DNA of 64,000 nucleotides from Porticoccus hydrocarbonoclasticus MCTG13d. Its GTDB lineage: Bacteria > Pseudomonadota > Gammaproteobacteria > Pseudomonadales > Porticoccaceae. The translations under genes were made by a program, and so were the position numbers. The DNA lies in assembly GCF_000744735.1 (NCBI RefSeq), contig NZ_JQMM01000001.1:1798001-1862000 (forward strand). The letters are read 5' to 3'. The notes under the pieces are model-generated. The model was given only the letters and a program-made list of their open reading frames with translations. It made no database searches and was not told the origin of the DNA. Shown in pieces: positions 34,911 to 44,542 of the stretch. Position 1 is the stretch's first letter, and each line of letters starts with the position of its first letter.

Positions 34911-35269
34911 TGGTGCTCCAATAAGCCATGTTGAGTCGAAAAAACTTATCAGTTATTAGGATTCTTTAAAAAATTATCAATAAAATTAAATAATTATATT
35001 TATCTATTAAAGGTATTTCGAGAAATATTCCAGCAACTGTCAAGTAGGGCTAGAAGTAATAGTTAAACGACATATTCCGTGTTCTCCATTTGATGAAACT
35101 GAATTCATAGTAATCCAGGATAAGTTTTTGAACAGCTGTAGACCAATAATTTTGCCAAACCAAGAGGTTCGGTAAATGGCTATTTTGTTACGGGCAATGC
35201 TGGCACTGTGACTGAATCAGTTGGGTTCTGGCCAAAACCCGATGTTGCTCCAGGGCACTGAAAGTTTAC
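34911..35269. other. AT-rich intergenic region
   Basis: It holds the promoter of the antiporter (bases 34950-35040 are mostly A and T) and the tail of the transglycosylase transcript. No gene, RNA or terminator stands out. Confidence 0.5.
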
Positions 35270-36484
35270 TTAGCGCCTGTCATGGGTGGCGATAGCCTCC
35301 AGCGTTGATGAGTTGGGATAGCCGTCCGCAACCATATTATTGGCGAGCTGGAAGTCGCGCAGCGCACTGCGGGTTGCGGAGCCCAGCACACCGTCGACGG
35401 GACCCACATCATAACCGAGCGCGTTAAGTGTCTTCTGGGCGAGTTCAATATCAGTTTTTCGCAGGGGCTCCTGGGCGCTGGAGCCATCGCGCAGTGCACC
35501 AGCACCGGCGATGCGATCGGCCAGGTGACCAACGGCAATGGCGTAGAGCTCGGACCGATTCCAGCGCATGATGATCTCGAAATTATCGTAGACCAGAAAG
35601 GCGGGACCGCGGTGTCCTGCTGGAACCAGTAACGCGGCATCCGCACTGGCGATGGGCAGTTTTCCACCATTACTCTGTTTTACCCCATAGTCGGCCCATA
35701 CCTGTAGCGGGTGGCGTTGGTCGCGCTGACCGGCAAGCTGAAACGGGAAGTTGTCGGGCAACTGCACCTCTCGACCCCAGCGAAGACCAGACTGCCAGCC
35801 CAGGGATTTCAGGTAGTTGGCCCCGGATGCCAGGGCATCGTGTTCACTGCGCCAAAGGTCGATCTGGCCATCGCCGTCACCGTCTACGGCATAGTGCAAG
35901 TATGAAGAGGGCATGAATTGGGTATGCCCCACAGCACCTGCCCAGGACCCCTGCATATCCGCAGGTTCGAGGGATTCGCGCTGCATCAGTTGTAGGGCTG
36001 CGATGAACTCACCTGAGAAGAAATCACTGCGCCGCTGATCACAGGCCAGGGTCGCCAGTGAGTCGAGTGTTGGCATGCGACCGAGGTAGCTGCCGTAATT
36101 GGTTTCAAGACCCCAGAAGGACACGAGGTATTGTGGAGGTACGCCATACTGTTCCTGCAAATCCAGAAGAAACGGCCGATGCTGCTCCAGTAGTGCCCGC
36201 CCGCGTTCGACACGCTCCGGAGTGACCCGCAGATCAAGGTACTCGGAAAAGGTCTGCAGGAACTCGGGTTGCTTCCGGTCAAGACTGATGACCCGCTCCT
36301 GTTGCTGCAGGCCGGGGACGACATCCCTCAGAATGCTTTCGTTGATGCCCGCGCTGCGGGCCTGTGCCTGAAGCGACATGAGGCAAGTGGAAAACTCAGT
36401 ATTTGCCGACGATGGTGCTGTGATGGCGAGTGCCCCTAAGGCGAGGATAACGACGAAGTGGCGACGTACTGCGAATGTATTCAC
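35270..36484 (-). CDS. MltB-type lytic murein transglycosylase
   Basis: A periplasmic enzyme that cuts peptidoglycan glycan strands, 404 residues. Signal peptide in the first 27 residues; SLT2/MltB catalytic domain about 30-325 with the catalytic Glu in SFWGLETNYGSYLG and the GAVGHTQFMPSSY and DGDGDGQIDLW blocks; C-terminal peptidoglycan-binding domain 1 (about 340-400, LGYDVGPVDGVLGSATRSALRDFQ). No lipobox, so it is soluble in the periplasm, unlike MltB itself. Monocistronic as far as I can see. Confidence 0.93.
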   Translation of the reverse strand: MNTFAVRRHFVVILALGALAITAPSSANTEFSTCLMSLQAQARSAGINESILRDVVPGLQQQERVISLDRKQPEFLQTFSEYLDLRVTPERVERGRALLEQHRPFLLDLQEQYGVPPQYLVSFWGLETNYGSYLGRMPTLDSLATLACDQRRSDFFSGEFIAALQLMQRESLEPADMQGSWAGAVGHTQFMPSSYLHYAVDGDGDGQIDLWRSEHDALASGANYLKSLGWQSGLRWGREVQLPDNFPFQLAGQRDQRHPLQVWADYGVKQSNGGKLPIASADAALLVPAGHRGPAFLVYDNFEIIMRWNRSELYAIAVGHLADRIAGAGALRDGSSAQEPLRKTDIELAQKTLNALGYDVGPVDGVLGSATRSALRDFQLANNMVADGYPNSSTLEAIATHDRR

Positions 36485-37045
36485 GTTTTGCGTCTCAGGG
36501 GGCGGTTAGGAACACATCGATGATGATTATCCACGGGTATTGCCAGCTGTCCACGCCTGAGTGTAACTCCAGATCGGGTTGTAACCGTAGCAAAGTGAGG
36601 CATGAATAGAACCAATTGTTATCATCTGCACTGATTTAATCCTTATTGATATACTGGAAAGCCCGGTGCACGTACGGTACCACCGCCTGAAACAGCTTAG
36701 CAAAATAAGATGTTTGCAAGGGCAGAATACCCCGCTCGGGATGCTGCACCAGTTCTAAGGGGCAACCAGCATAGATTGTACATATGGCATCGTATACAGG
36801 CGATTGACCTACAAGATTAACTGTTTCCACCAAAGCCCCATGGGCCTGTTGTTGTGGAAGCTGGGAGTGTTGAAGTGTCGGGCGATTAACAACAAAGTTG
36901 CGTGTGGACCTGAACAAAAAGGCATTTATTCTTTGTCATTTTACGTTTGCCAAAATCTTCATAACTCAGTCTCGGGATTGGCCATTTTAAAAGTAGGTAT
37001 TTTAAAAAATGGATAGTAAAATCATGAGAAAACAGGAAACAGTAG
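36485..37045. other. intergenic region, no supported gene
   Basis: A 93-codon minus frame (36636-36917) is the longest here; it has no ribosome site and I recognise nothing in it. The right end is AT-rich and probably holds the promoter of the EAL-HDOD gene. Confidence 0.5.
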
Positions 37046-38242
37046 ATGACAAATATAGTTGTCGGACGTCAGGAAATTCTTGATTCAAACATGTCAATTC
37101 ACGCCTATGAGCTTTTGTTCAGAGGTCAGGATTTTGACCTGAGCAGCAAGGATGGTTCAAGCGAGGCCACCAATCAGATAATTACGGACACTATTCTTGA
37201 AATCGGACTTAATAACGTAGTTGGTAACTCAAAAGCATTTATTAATTTTACCGCCCAAAATCTGTTGGAAAAAATACCACTTTATTTACCCAAGGATCGC
37301 ATCGTTATCGAGGTTCTGGAAAGTGTGGCAGTTGATTTGCGAATAATCAGCGCGCTTAAAGAGCTTTCTAACGAAGGGTACACCCTTGCATTGGATGACT
37401 TCCAGATGAGTTCAGAATGGCGCCCACTTCTGGAGTTCGCTCATATTGTGAAACTCGATGTGCTAGCCAACCCGCTACAGGAAACTCTGGATCTAATTAA
37501 AGAGCTCAAACCATACAACCTGACCATTTTGGCCGAGAAGGTTGAAACTCATGAAATGTTTGAGTTGTTTCGTGATGCAGGTTGTGAGCTGTTTCAGGGC
37601 TTTTTCTTCAGTAAGCCAAATACTGTTAAAGGCCGGCGAGTAGGCGTTAATCATCTCGCTGCGGTGAAGCTGTTAACACTGGTAAATGACCCTGATGTTA
37701 CTTTTTCGGAGCTTGCCTCAATCGTTTCTCAAGATGCTGGTTTAAGTTATAAATTGCTTCGTTATATTAATTCCGCATTTTTTGGCCTGCGAAATAAAAT
37801 GGAGTCCATAACACACGCTGTATCTTATCTGGGCCTGAACGAAGTAAGACGTTGGGTCAACGTTTTGACATTAGCGACATTGTCAGGCAAGCCCGGTGCC
37901 AGTTTCCAGCAAGCGCTGATCCGGGGAAAAATGTGCGAATTGACTGCGCTTCAGTGCGGAGAGCAGGCGGGAAATCTATTTCTGATAGGAATGTTGTCTT
38001 CTCTTGATAGTATGTTGGATATCCCCCTGGCGGAAGCATTGGAGCAGATGCCAATTGGTGAGCAAATGCGACAGGCGATTCTTTTCCAGGAAGGTCCTGC
38101 TGGAGATATCCTTAATGATGTCCTCTCTTATGAACGCTGGGAATTGGCACATGAAAACTTAACCTGCCTAAGCCCGGAAGAACTTGGCAGCCTGTATTTG
38201 AAAAGTATCGAATGGGCCAAAGACGCCTTTGGTCAACTATAA
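37046..38242 (+). CDS. EAL-HDOD signalling protein (YuxH-like)
   Basis: A 398-residue cytoplasmic protein. Residues 1-195 form an EAL-like domain whose catalytic motifs are degenerate (YELLFRG where active enzymes have E-A-L-L-R), so it should bind or sense rather than break c-di-GMP. Residues 200-390 form an HDOD domain (LASIVSQDAGLSYKLLRYINSAFFG, ITHAVSYLGLNEVRRWV). This pair is common in gammaproteobacterial motility and surface-behaviour regulators. A diguanylate cyclase follows 390 bp downstream on the same strand. Confidence 0.92.
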   Translation: MTNIVVGRQEILDSNMSIHAYELLFRGQDFDLSSKDGSSEATNQIITDTILEIGLNNVVGNSKAFINFTAQNLLEKIPLYLPKDRIVIEVLESVAVDLRIISALKELSNEGYTLALDDFQMSSEWRPLLEFAHIVKLDVLANPLQETLDLIKELKPYNLTILAEKVETHEMFELFRDAGCELFQGFFFSKPNTVKGRRVGVNHLAAVKLLTLVNDPDVTFSELASIVSQDAGLSYKLLRYINSAFFGLRNKMESITHAVSYLGLNEVRRWVNVLTLATLSGKPGASFQQALIRGKMCELTALQCGEQAGNLFLIGMLSSLDSMLDIPLAEALEQMPIGEQMRQAILFQEGPAGDILNDVLSYERWELAHENLTCLSPEELGSLYLKSIEWAKDAFGQL

Positions 38243-38634
38243 ATACCGAGCAGACATATTGCTGGTTTAATATAAAAAATCAGCTGTTTTATGTGCTGAT
38301 ATGTGGGAACGATCATCAGGTTTTTAGCTCTCTGGTCTTGGTAGATATCCTTCGCCTCAACAACGTGTTTGTTTTCCTCGACTCGGTATGAACAGAGTTT
38401 GGAGGGTGCTTATCACCTGATGGCAAGCTAGAAAGGCAACGTAGTAATCTGGGTAATCTGGGGTATTATCTCGTCTCCAAGTGAATAAATCGGGTAAATC
38501 AGCTAACTTGAACCTTCGTTATCCTACAAACCAGACATGTTTGTGTCGGCCAATAGTAATTGAGATAATAACAAAGTACTTGTGTGCTATGCCTCAGAAG
38601 CAAGCCACCTGTCAGCCAGGATCAACCCCCATTT
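38243..38634. other. intergenic region before the diguanylate cyclase
   Basis: No gene or RNA recognised. The frame of the next gene is open back to a GTG at 38584, which would add 17 residues. Confidence 0.45.
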
Positions 38635-40119
38635 ATGACGGATTTAAACACCAGTAGGTTTGCCAGTCTGGCAGACCATTTTCGTGAATTTCACCGGCTC
38701 AGCTTGAGCCGATATCATTCCTACAGTGAACTCTATGCTGATTATCTTAAAACGGGGATGCGGTTATTCGACATGCCGACGGGTATTGTCAGTCGAATCC
38801 GCGATGATCAATATACGATCCTTGCTATTGAACCCGATACCCCTGGCTTGATCATCGGGGATACCCTGCCACTCGGTGAAACCTATTGCTCGGTAGTAGT
38901 CAGCAAAGACTCGACCTTGGCTGTCACCCACGCAGCACAGGATGTTGCTTTCTACGGTCACCCAGCTTACCGACAGATGCGACTGGAAGCTTACCTTGCC
39001 ACACCTATCCGCGTTAATGGAGAGATTTATGGCACCCTGAATTTCACAGCGCCAGAAGTCCGAGAGCACCCTTTTGATGACATTGATATAGAACTCATTG
39101 AACTCATGGCCGGGCGAATCGGTCAGGTCATCGAGCAGCATCAGGTTGATCGTGAGAGACGGGAAGCTGTCAACCGGTTGCATGACAACATCAGACTGTT
39201 TGAGAGTGCGTTCGAATATGCCCCGATCGGGATGGCTTTGGTGAGCCCTGAGGGCCGCTGGTTAAGGGTCAATCGTGCGATTACCAAAATTTTAGGTTAT
39301 ACGGCAACCGAATTGTTGGCTATTGACTTTCAGGCCATCACTCATCCGGATGATCTGGATACCGATTTGAAGCTTCTGCGTGAAATACTGGCGGGTGAGC
39401 GCGACACTTATCGGATGGAGAAGCGGTATTTTCATAAGGATGGGCGTGAGATTTGGGTCCTTCTGAGTGTTTCAGTGGTTCGCGACGAGCAAGGCAATCC
39501 AGAGTATTTTGTTTCACAGATTCAAGAAATCACGGCCCAGAAGCACGCAGAAGCGGAGTTGCTCTGCCGTCAAAAAGAGTTGGAGTCAGTGAATCGAAAA
39601 CTAAAGCTGTTGTCCGCTACGGACCCACTGACTCAACTTGGTAATCGACGTGCACTGGATAAGCGGATGCAGGAAGAGTTACAGCGTAGTTCGCGAACTG
39701 GGGAGCCACTGTCGCTAGTGATCGTGGATGTTGATCACTTTAAACATTATAACGATACGTACGGTCATCCCGCGGGGGATGTGGCACTCCGGAAACTGGC
39801 TATCGCTCTCAAGCAGGTGGCTCGTATAACTGATACCGTTATACGGCTAGGCGGTGAGGAGTTCTTGCTCCTGCTGCCACATACTGATGAAGCTGGTTGT
39901 TATACCGTGGCAAAGCGCCTTTCCCGGTTAGTTAGTAAACTGGACAATCTGGAGGCAGCGATTACTGTGAGCACGGGAGGAGCGACACTGATATCCGCCA
40001 TAGGAACGACACATATACCCGAAGCAGACGCCCTGTTAAAGCAGGCCGATGATGCGTTGTACCGTGCCAAGCAAGAGGGAAGGAACCGCCATTGCCAGTC
40101 GCCATTACTGACCTGCTGA
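38635..40119 (+). CDS. GAF-PAS-GGDEF diguanylate cyclase
   Basis: Makes the second messenger c-di-GMP. In 494 residues: GAF domain (about 10-155), PAS with PAC (about 170-300, FEYAPIGMALVSPEGRWLRVN and HKDGREIWVLLSVS), a short coiled linker, and a GGDEF domain from about 325. The active-site motif is G-G-E-E-F, intact, and R-I-T-D five residues upstream is a full inhibitory site, so product feedback is likely. No membrane segment. The start at 38635 is the first ATG, but the ribosome site is poor there and at the alternative GTG 38584. Confidence 0.9.
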   Translation: MTDLNTSRFASLADHFREFHRLSLSRYHSYSELYADYLKTGMRLFDMPTGIVSRIRDDQYTILAIEPDTPGLIIGDTLPLGETYCSVVVSKDSTLAVTHAAQDVAFYGHPAYRQMRLEAYLATPIRVNGEIYGTLNFTAPEVREHPFDDIDIELIELMAGRIGQVIEQHQVDRERREAVNRLHDNIRLFESAFEYAPIGMALVSPEGRWLRVNRAITKILGYTATELLAIDFQAITHPDDLDTDLKLLREILAGERDTYRMEKRYFHKDGREIWVLLSVSVVRDEQGNPEYFVSQIQEITAQKHAEAELLCRQKELESVNRKLKLLSATDPLTQLGNRRALDKRMQEELQRSSRTGEPLSLVIVDVDHFKHYNDTYGHPAGDVALRKLAIALKQVARITDTVIRLGGEEFLLLLPHTDEAGCYTVAKRLSRLVSKLDNLEAAITVSTGGATLISAIGTTHIPEADALLKQADDALYRAKQEGRNRHCQSPLLTC

Positions 40120-40631
40120 AGTATCTCCCCCTCAAGCGCTGATTACAATTCCGGTGATCTGTCGGAGATAATAAGAGACATGGTATGTCGAGGTCTTGCA
40201 GATAGGCAGTGGCTCTACTTTTGAAAGCCCGACTCGATTGTTGAAAGTGGTTTTGTTCCTAAAATTTCTAACCACACTGGCCCTCTACGCGAGGGGCCAG
40301 AGCACTGAAAGGTAGCGCCTGAGGAAGAAGGATGAAGGCAACTGCCCAAGCCCAGGTTGAAACTGTGCTGGCCCGCCGGCAGCAATAGCAGGGCGATTGT
40401 CATCCAGAGCATTCGTAGATCTAGTATCCTCAATAGTGGTTCTCTGCCCATCAATCTGCTCCATCAGAAACCTGGCCCATAGTGCCGCCGTAACGACAAT
40501 CAATACACTTACCGCCGAGCTCCGACCCAGCAAAGCGGCGATCAGACGACCGGTCAGGCAAACCAACCACAACAGAAACCCGCACTGGATTCGATGTACA
40601 TGAATGGCGGAACACTGCTGCTAGGCAGTGT
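40120..40631. other. intergenic region with one doubtful small frame
   Basis: Between two convergent genes. A 95-codon minus frame (40285-40572) begins with a hydrophobic stretch (RLIAALLGRSSAVSVLIVVTAALWARFL) and could be a small membrane protein, but the rest is low in information and no ribosome site is clear. I leave it as a possibility only. Confidence 0.4.
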
Positions 40632-42272
40632 TTACTCCGATCGAGAGGGTTCCCCTTGACTGACCTGTTCTATCAGTTCATCTCGCAGTTCATCAAATTC
40701 TGTTGGTCGCTCCGACTCCCCAAGGTGATCGCTGCGGTCCAGTAGCCGCAGCAACCGCTCGCGAGTCATGGCTTCGTGCAACTCCTGCTGGCGACGCTCG
40801 GTGCGCAGGGAACGGAGCAAAGAGGCGGCCATAAAAATCATCAGAATCATAAACGGAAAGGCAGCCACAATGGAGATGGTCTGTAGTGCCGCCAGTCCGC
40901 CACTGAGTAGCAATACGCCGGCCACCAGCACCTGAATCACGCCCCAGGTCACCCGCGACCAGCGGCTGGGCGTGAGTAAACCCTTGCTGGTGAACATGCC
41001 CAATACAAACGTAGCGGAGTTGGCCGAGGTAATCACAAACAGAATGATCAGCACCAGCATCAGAATACTGACAATCTCCGCTCCCGGTAGAAGTGCCAGG
41101 GTGGCGAACAGGGCAGAGCTCATCTCCTGCACCACCGCATCGCCCAGGGCCGCACCTTCAAACAGTTCAAAATACAGTGCCGAGCCGCCAAAAGTTGAAA
41201 ACCACAACACACTCAGCAGCACCGGCATGCCGATCACACCCACGACAAATTCCCGGATGGTGCGACCGCGGGAGATACGGGCAATAAAACTGCCCACAAA
41301 TGGGGCCCAGGAGAGCCCCCAAGCCCAGTAAAAAATCGTCCAGCGCTCGACCCAGTCATCGCCGGTGTAGGGGGTCATCACCAGGCTCATGCCCATGATA
41401 TTGCCAAAATAATCTCCGATGGCGTTGGTCATGGCGGCGGTAATGAAATCGGTGGGACCGGCAAAAAACACAAATACCAGCAGCGCACCCGCCAGCAACA
41501 TGTTCAAATCACTAATGTAACGCACGCCGCTCTCCAATGGTGCCAGCGCACATACCAGAAAAATCATCGAGATGCCGGCCAGAATCATCAGTTGCTGGGT
41601 AGTACCAAAGGGTACATCACCCACTGACACCAGTCCGCTGTTAATCTGGATGACACCCAGCCCCAGCGTGGTAGCCACACCAAATACCGTCGAGACCACC
41701 GCCAGAATATTGATCAGATGGCCGCGAGCACCGTCCACCCTGTCACCCAGCAGCGGCCGGAAAGTCTCGCTGATCAGCCCTGGGCGCTGCATCCGGAAGC
41801 GCACATAGGCAATGGATAACCCGACCAATGCGAAATTGGCCCACTGGTGAAACCCCCAGTGAAACAGCGCGTAGCGCATGGCCGCTCCCGCCGCCTGGGG
41901 ACTGCGGGGCTCGGCCTCGCCGAAAGGCGGGCTGACAAAGTGACTCATGGGTTCGGCTACTGCCCAGAAGACCAGCCCCACACCCATGCCAGCCGAAAAA
42001 ATCATCCCCAGCCAGGTGAGATAGGGAAATTCCGCTGCCTCTCCCTCCGTACCAAGACGGATGTGGCCGTAATCGCTCGTGGCAATGCCGATGCAGAACA
42101 GCAGAAAGCCACTGGTGGCAAACAGGTACAGCCAACCAAAATGCTCGGTCGTAAACTGCAGACCAACCCCGGCCCATTCCGACAGCCGTTCGGGATTGGT
42201 GGCCCCCAGTCCGACAAAAGCCGCCAACAGAATCAGCGACGTGTAAAAGACCCAGCCGGGACGGTTGTTCAT
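40632..42272 (-). CDS. BCCT-family osmolyte transporter
   Basis: A secondary transporter of the betaine/carnitine/choline family, 546 residues, with twelve membrane segments. Signature blocks: GMGVGLVFWAVAEP and WTIFYWAWGLSWAPFVGSFIARISRGRTIREF. The C-terminal cytoplasmic tail (about 45 residues, many Arg and Glu) could sense osmotic strength as in other BCCT carriers. The substrate could be glycine betaine, ectoine or choline; the sequence alone does not say. It lies 87 bp after the amidohydrolase gene on the same strand and may share its transcript. Confidence 0.93.
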   Translation of the reverse strand: MNNRPGWVFYTSLILLAAFVGLGATNPERLSEWAGVGLQFTTEHFGWLYLFATSGFLLFCIGIATSDYGHIRLGTEGEAAEFPYLTWLGMIFSAGMGVGLVFWAVAEPMSHFVSPPFGEAEPRSPQAAGAAMRYALFHWGFHQWANFALVGLSIAYVRFRMQRPGLISETFRPLLGDRVDGARGHLINILAVVSTVFGVATTLGLGVIQINSGLVSVGDVPFGTTQQLMILAGISMIFLVCALAPLESGVRYISDLNMLLAGALLVFVFFAGPTDFITAAMTNAIGDYFGNIMGMSLVMTPYTGDDWVERWTIFYWAWGLSWAPFVGSFIARISRGRTIREFVVGVIGMPVLLSVLWFSTFGGSALYFELFEGAALGDAVVQEMSSALFATLALLPGAEIVSILMLVLIILFVITSANSATFVLGMFTSKGLLTPSRWSRVTWGVIQVLVAGVLLLSGGLAALQTISIVAAFPFMILMIFMAASLLRSLRTERRQQELHEAMTRERLLRLLDRSDHLGESERPTEFDELRDELIEQVSQGEPSRSE

Positions 42273-42359
42273 GACGAATAATCCAAACAGTGTGCATTGA
42301 AAAAACAGCGTGATGACGAACTTAACATAGTTGTTCAGTCCTATAGATGTATGGCTTTT

Positions 42360-43070
42360 TCAATACTTCAGTCCGTCTATGTGTTCTTTACGTGTTTTTG
42401 CATGCCTGACAACTTCCTTGAACAGGGCGCGCTGACGACGCATATATAACAAGAATTCAGGGTGCCATTGCACACCCAGCAAAAAATCTCGGGAAGGGTC
42501 TTCAATGGCCTGTACGATGCCATCAAGGTCGTGACCGGTGACCACAAGACCATCACCAACGCGGTCGATACCCTGATTGTGCAGGCTGTTGATCCGTGAA
42601 CGACCATGTCCAAAAAGTGCGGCCAGCACACTGTTCCCTGTTTCCAGTCCAGCGGTAATACACAGTGTCTTGATCGGCAGGATGGTCCACCGGTTGGAAG
42701 TTTGCCTACGCCGGGAGCGCAATTCCTGGTGCAGCGATCCGCCCCGGCAAATATTGAGTAATTGGTTGCCCCGACAAATACCCAGCAAGGGTAGCTTTCG
42801 TTCGAGCGCATCGTTGATCACTGCGATTTCCAGCGCATCGCGAGCTGTATCGTAGTTGGGTTCAATCTCAGGTTCCGCTGCGTAAAGTACCGGTTCGACA
42901 TCGTGGCCGCCGGTCACAACGACACCGTGATATTCAAGGTCCCGCTGCTCATCACCCGGACGGAGTTGTAGCGGATTCCCGCCGTAAAGGCGGATCGCCA
43001 TTGCCACCAGCAACCGTGGACCAATCGCCCCATGCTGGGGCCCCGTAATGGCAATTACTGGTCGAGCCAC
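42360..43070 (-). CDS. class I glutamine amidotransferase-like hydrolase (peptidase C26)
   Basis: A gamma-glutamyl hydrolase-like protein, 236 residues, of the PuuD type. The nucleophile is in GICRGNQLLNI and the His-Glu pair in GVQWHPEF. I chose the GTG at 43070 because it gives the family start (ARPVIAITGPQHG) and overlaps the amidoligase stop by 16 bases; the frame is open further inside that gene. Hydrolases of this class often sit beside amidoligases and cut or transfer gamma-glutamyl-type amide bonds. The substrate is not known. Confidence 0.85.
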   Translation of the reverse strand: MARPVIAITGPQHGAIGPRLLVAMAIRLYGGNPLQLRPGDEQRDLEYHGVVVTGGHDVEPVLYAAEPEIEPNYDTARDALEIAVINDALERKLPLLGICRGNQLLNICRGGSLHQELRSRRRQTSNRWTILPIKTLCITAGLETGNSVLAALFGHGRSRINSLHNQGIDRVGDGLVVTGHDLDGIVQAIEDPSRDFLLGVQWHPEFLLYMRRQRALFKEVVRHAKTRKEHIDGLKY

Positions 43071-44053
43071 CTGTTCTCCACCGTGGTTGCCCAGTTGCTG
43101 AAGATACGCTTGAGGGGGCTGTTGAGATATTGCAGATACGACGCACAGCAACGTTGCAGGCGGGCTTCATCCGCCGCGAGACGCTCCACCTCTACCCAGT
43201 CATTCCACGACACATAAAGCCCCCATTCGGGCTTGTCAATTTCGCAATCCGGCAGGCGGTAATGAAAGGTGGGGCGTGCCTTGATCAGGGTGTCATCGGC
43301 CCCTGAACGGACGCGATCTTCGTCGAGAAACATGAATAGCGGTAGCATATCGAGGGCACGATTGCGCGTTGGATTATCGGCGAGGTAGTCGTCAATCAGA
43401 GTTGAAAGATCGGGCCAGTAATCCGCTGCAATGACCTTTTTCACGTAGTTGGTAGGGAAAGGGTCGACGTAACTGGTGACACGGCGGGTGAAATTGATGT
43501 CGGCGCGAACGTATAACCAGTCGTAAAGGCAGAGAAAAGCTTTCAGACAAGCGGTAATAAGCCTCGGTTCGAGACTCGGAAGTTCTGGATTAAACTGCAT
43601 ACCAAAGGCATTGGTGGCGCGATCCGATGTACCCTTAGCACCCCTTTCGCGCAACTGAGTGATGAGCTCCTCGACTTCGCCAAGCCTGGCCAGCGGCAAC
43701 GGTGGACTCACGACCTCATGTGGCACCAGTGATTCGGCAGCCCAGGCTAATATGTCCTCGGATGTCTCTTCCAGTTGTCCGCCAAAGGAATCGCTGGAAC
43801 GTGGCTCCCGCCCGAGCCGTTTGAGCAGATCGAAATCAAGTTCCACCAGCCAGTCACCATCGGAGTCGCCCTTGAGGAGACGCTCGTAACGCCCTTTGGT
43901 TTCTATATCAAGTCCAAGAATTTGCGCCACACTACCAGCCAGCACATCGAGATCAAGCCCGTTGATCTCGAGCTCGACACCGACACGACGACTCTCTCCA
44001 TGGCTGTTTTTTAACCAAGGTGGCTGTTTCAGTTTCTGGTATTTGTCTTGCAT
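43055..44053 (-). CDS. amidoligase family protein
   Basis: A 332-residue protein of the amidoligase-2 type, a glutamine-synthetase-like fold that should join a carboxylate and an amine at the cost of ATP. Visible marks: RRVGVELEINGLDLD near the start (the conserved E-x-E of the first metal/ATP site), GDWLVELDFDLL, HEVVSPPLPL, RATNAFGMQFNPELP, and INFTRRVTSYVDPFP. The frame is open another 260 codons upstream, but that part is opposite tadA and has no family similarity; the ATG at 44053 fits the family start. It overlaps a class I amidotransferase-like hydrolase, a pairing described for this family and thought to make small peptide-like metabolites or modify proteins. Confidence 0.85.
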   Translation of the reverse strand: MQDKYQKLKQPPWLKNSHGESRRVGVELEINGLDLDVLAGSVAQILGLDIETKGRYERLLKGDSDGDWLVELDFDLLKRLGREPRSSDSFGGQLEETSEDILAWAAESLVPHEVVSPPLPLARLGEVEELITQLRERGAKGTSDRATNAFGMQFNPELPSLEPRLITACLKAFLCLYDWLYVRADINFTRRVTSYVDPFPTNYVKKVIAADYWPDLSTLIDDYLADNPTRNRALDMLPLFMFLDEDRVRSGADDTLIKARPTFHYRLPDCEIDKPEWGLYVSWNDWVEVERLAADEARLQRCCASYLQYLNSPLKRIFSNWATTVENRWLDQ

Positions 44054-44325
44054 TTTCGTTTTCTCAGCTATAACCGGTTCCCGGTAATACAATGTTCTGG
44101 CTTCACCATCTGCCAACCGGCCACTTTCGGTATCTTCACAAACAGTTGGTGGCTGTCTGTCGAGAGGGCCAGCTGCCAGCGTATCATAGGCAAATCCGTT
44201 GAGGGGTGCGTTCGTTCTGCTTAAAGGCGCATCCAGAGAGATAAAGAATTGCGGTTTGTCTGTCTGCTGTATTATGACGGCAGCCAATTGGCTCGGAAAC
44301 GCAAAACAGAGTAGGGGATCAGTGG

Positions 44326-44520
44326 ATGAAATTCCTGTTATTGGCTCTAGTTGTACTTGGCGTACTTTATGTGGTGATGATCGGCGGCAAAAAAACGTCT
44401 GTCTCCGCTGAGCAACCGGCAGCCATTTATCAGCGGGAAGTTGAACGCGTCGAAAAGCTCGACGACTTTTTACAGGATACGGTGGACCGGCAGGGCAGTG
44501 AAATGGATGTGGTGAAATGA
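44326..44520 (+). CDS. small membrane-anchored protein of unknown function
   Basis: A 64-residue product with an N-terminal hydrophobic helix (FLLLALVVLGVLYVVMIGG) and a charged tail that may form a short coiled coil (QREVERVEKLDDFLQDTV). AGGGGA before the ATG is an acceptable ribosome site. It ends 22 bp before tadA and probably shares its transcript. I do not recognise the family. Confidence 0.6.
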   Translation: MKFLLLALVVLGVLYVVMIGGKKTSVSAEQPAAIYQREVERVEKLDDFLQDTVDRQGSEMDVVK

Positions 44521-44542
44521 TTGATGTCAGCGAGGACCTGTA

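Noticed and set aside
36636-36917. 93-codon minus gene between the transglycosylase and the EAL-HDOD gene
   Set aside because: No start signal, no recognised motif, not coupled to any neighbour.
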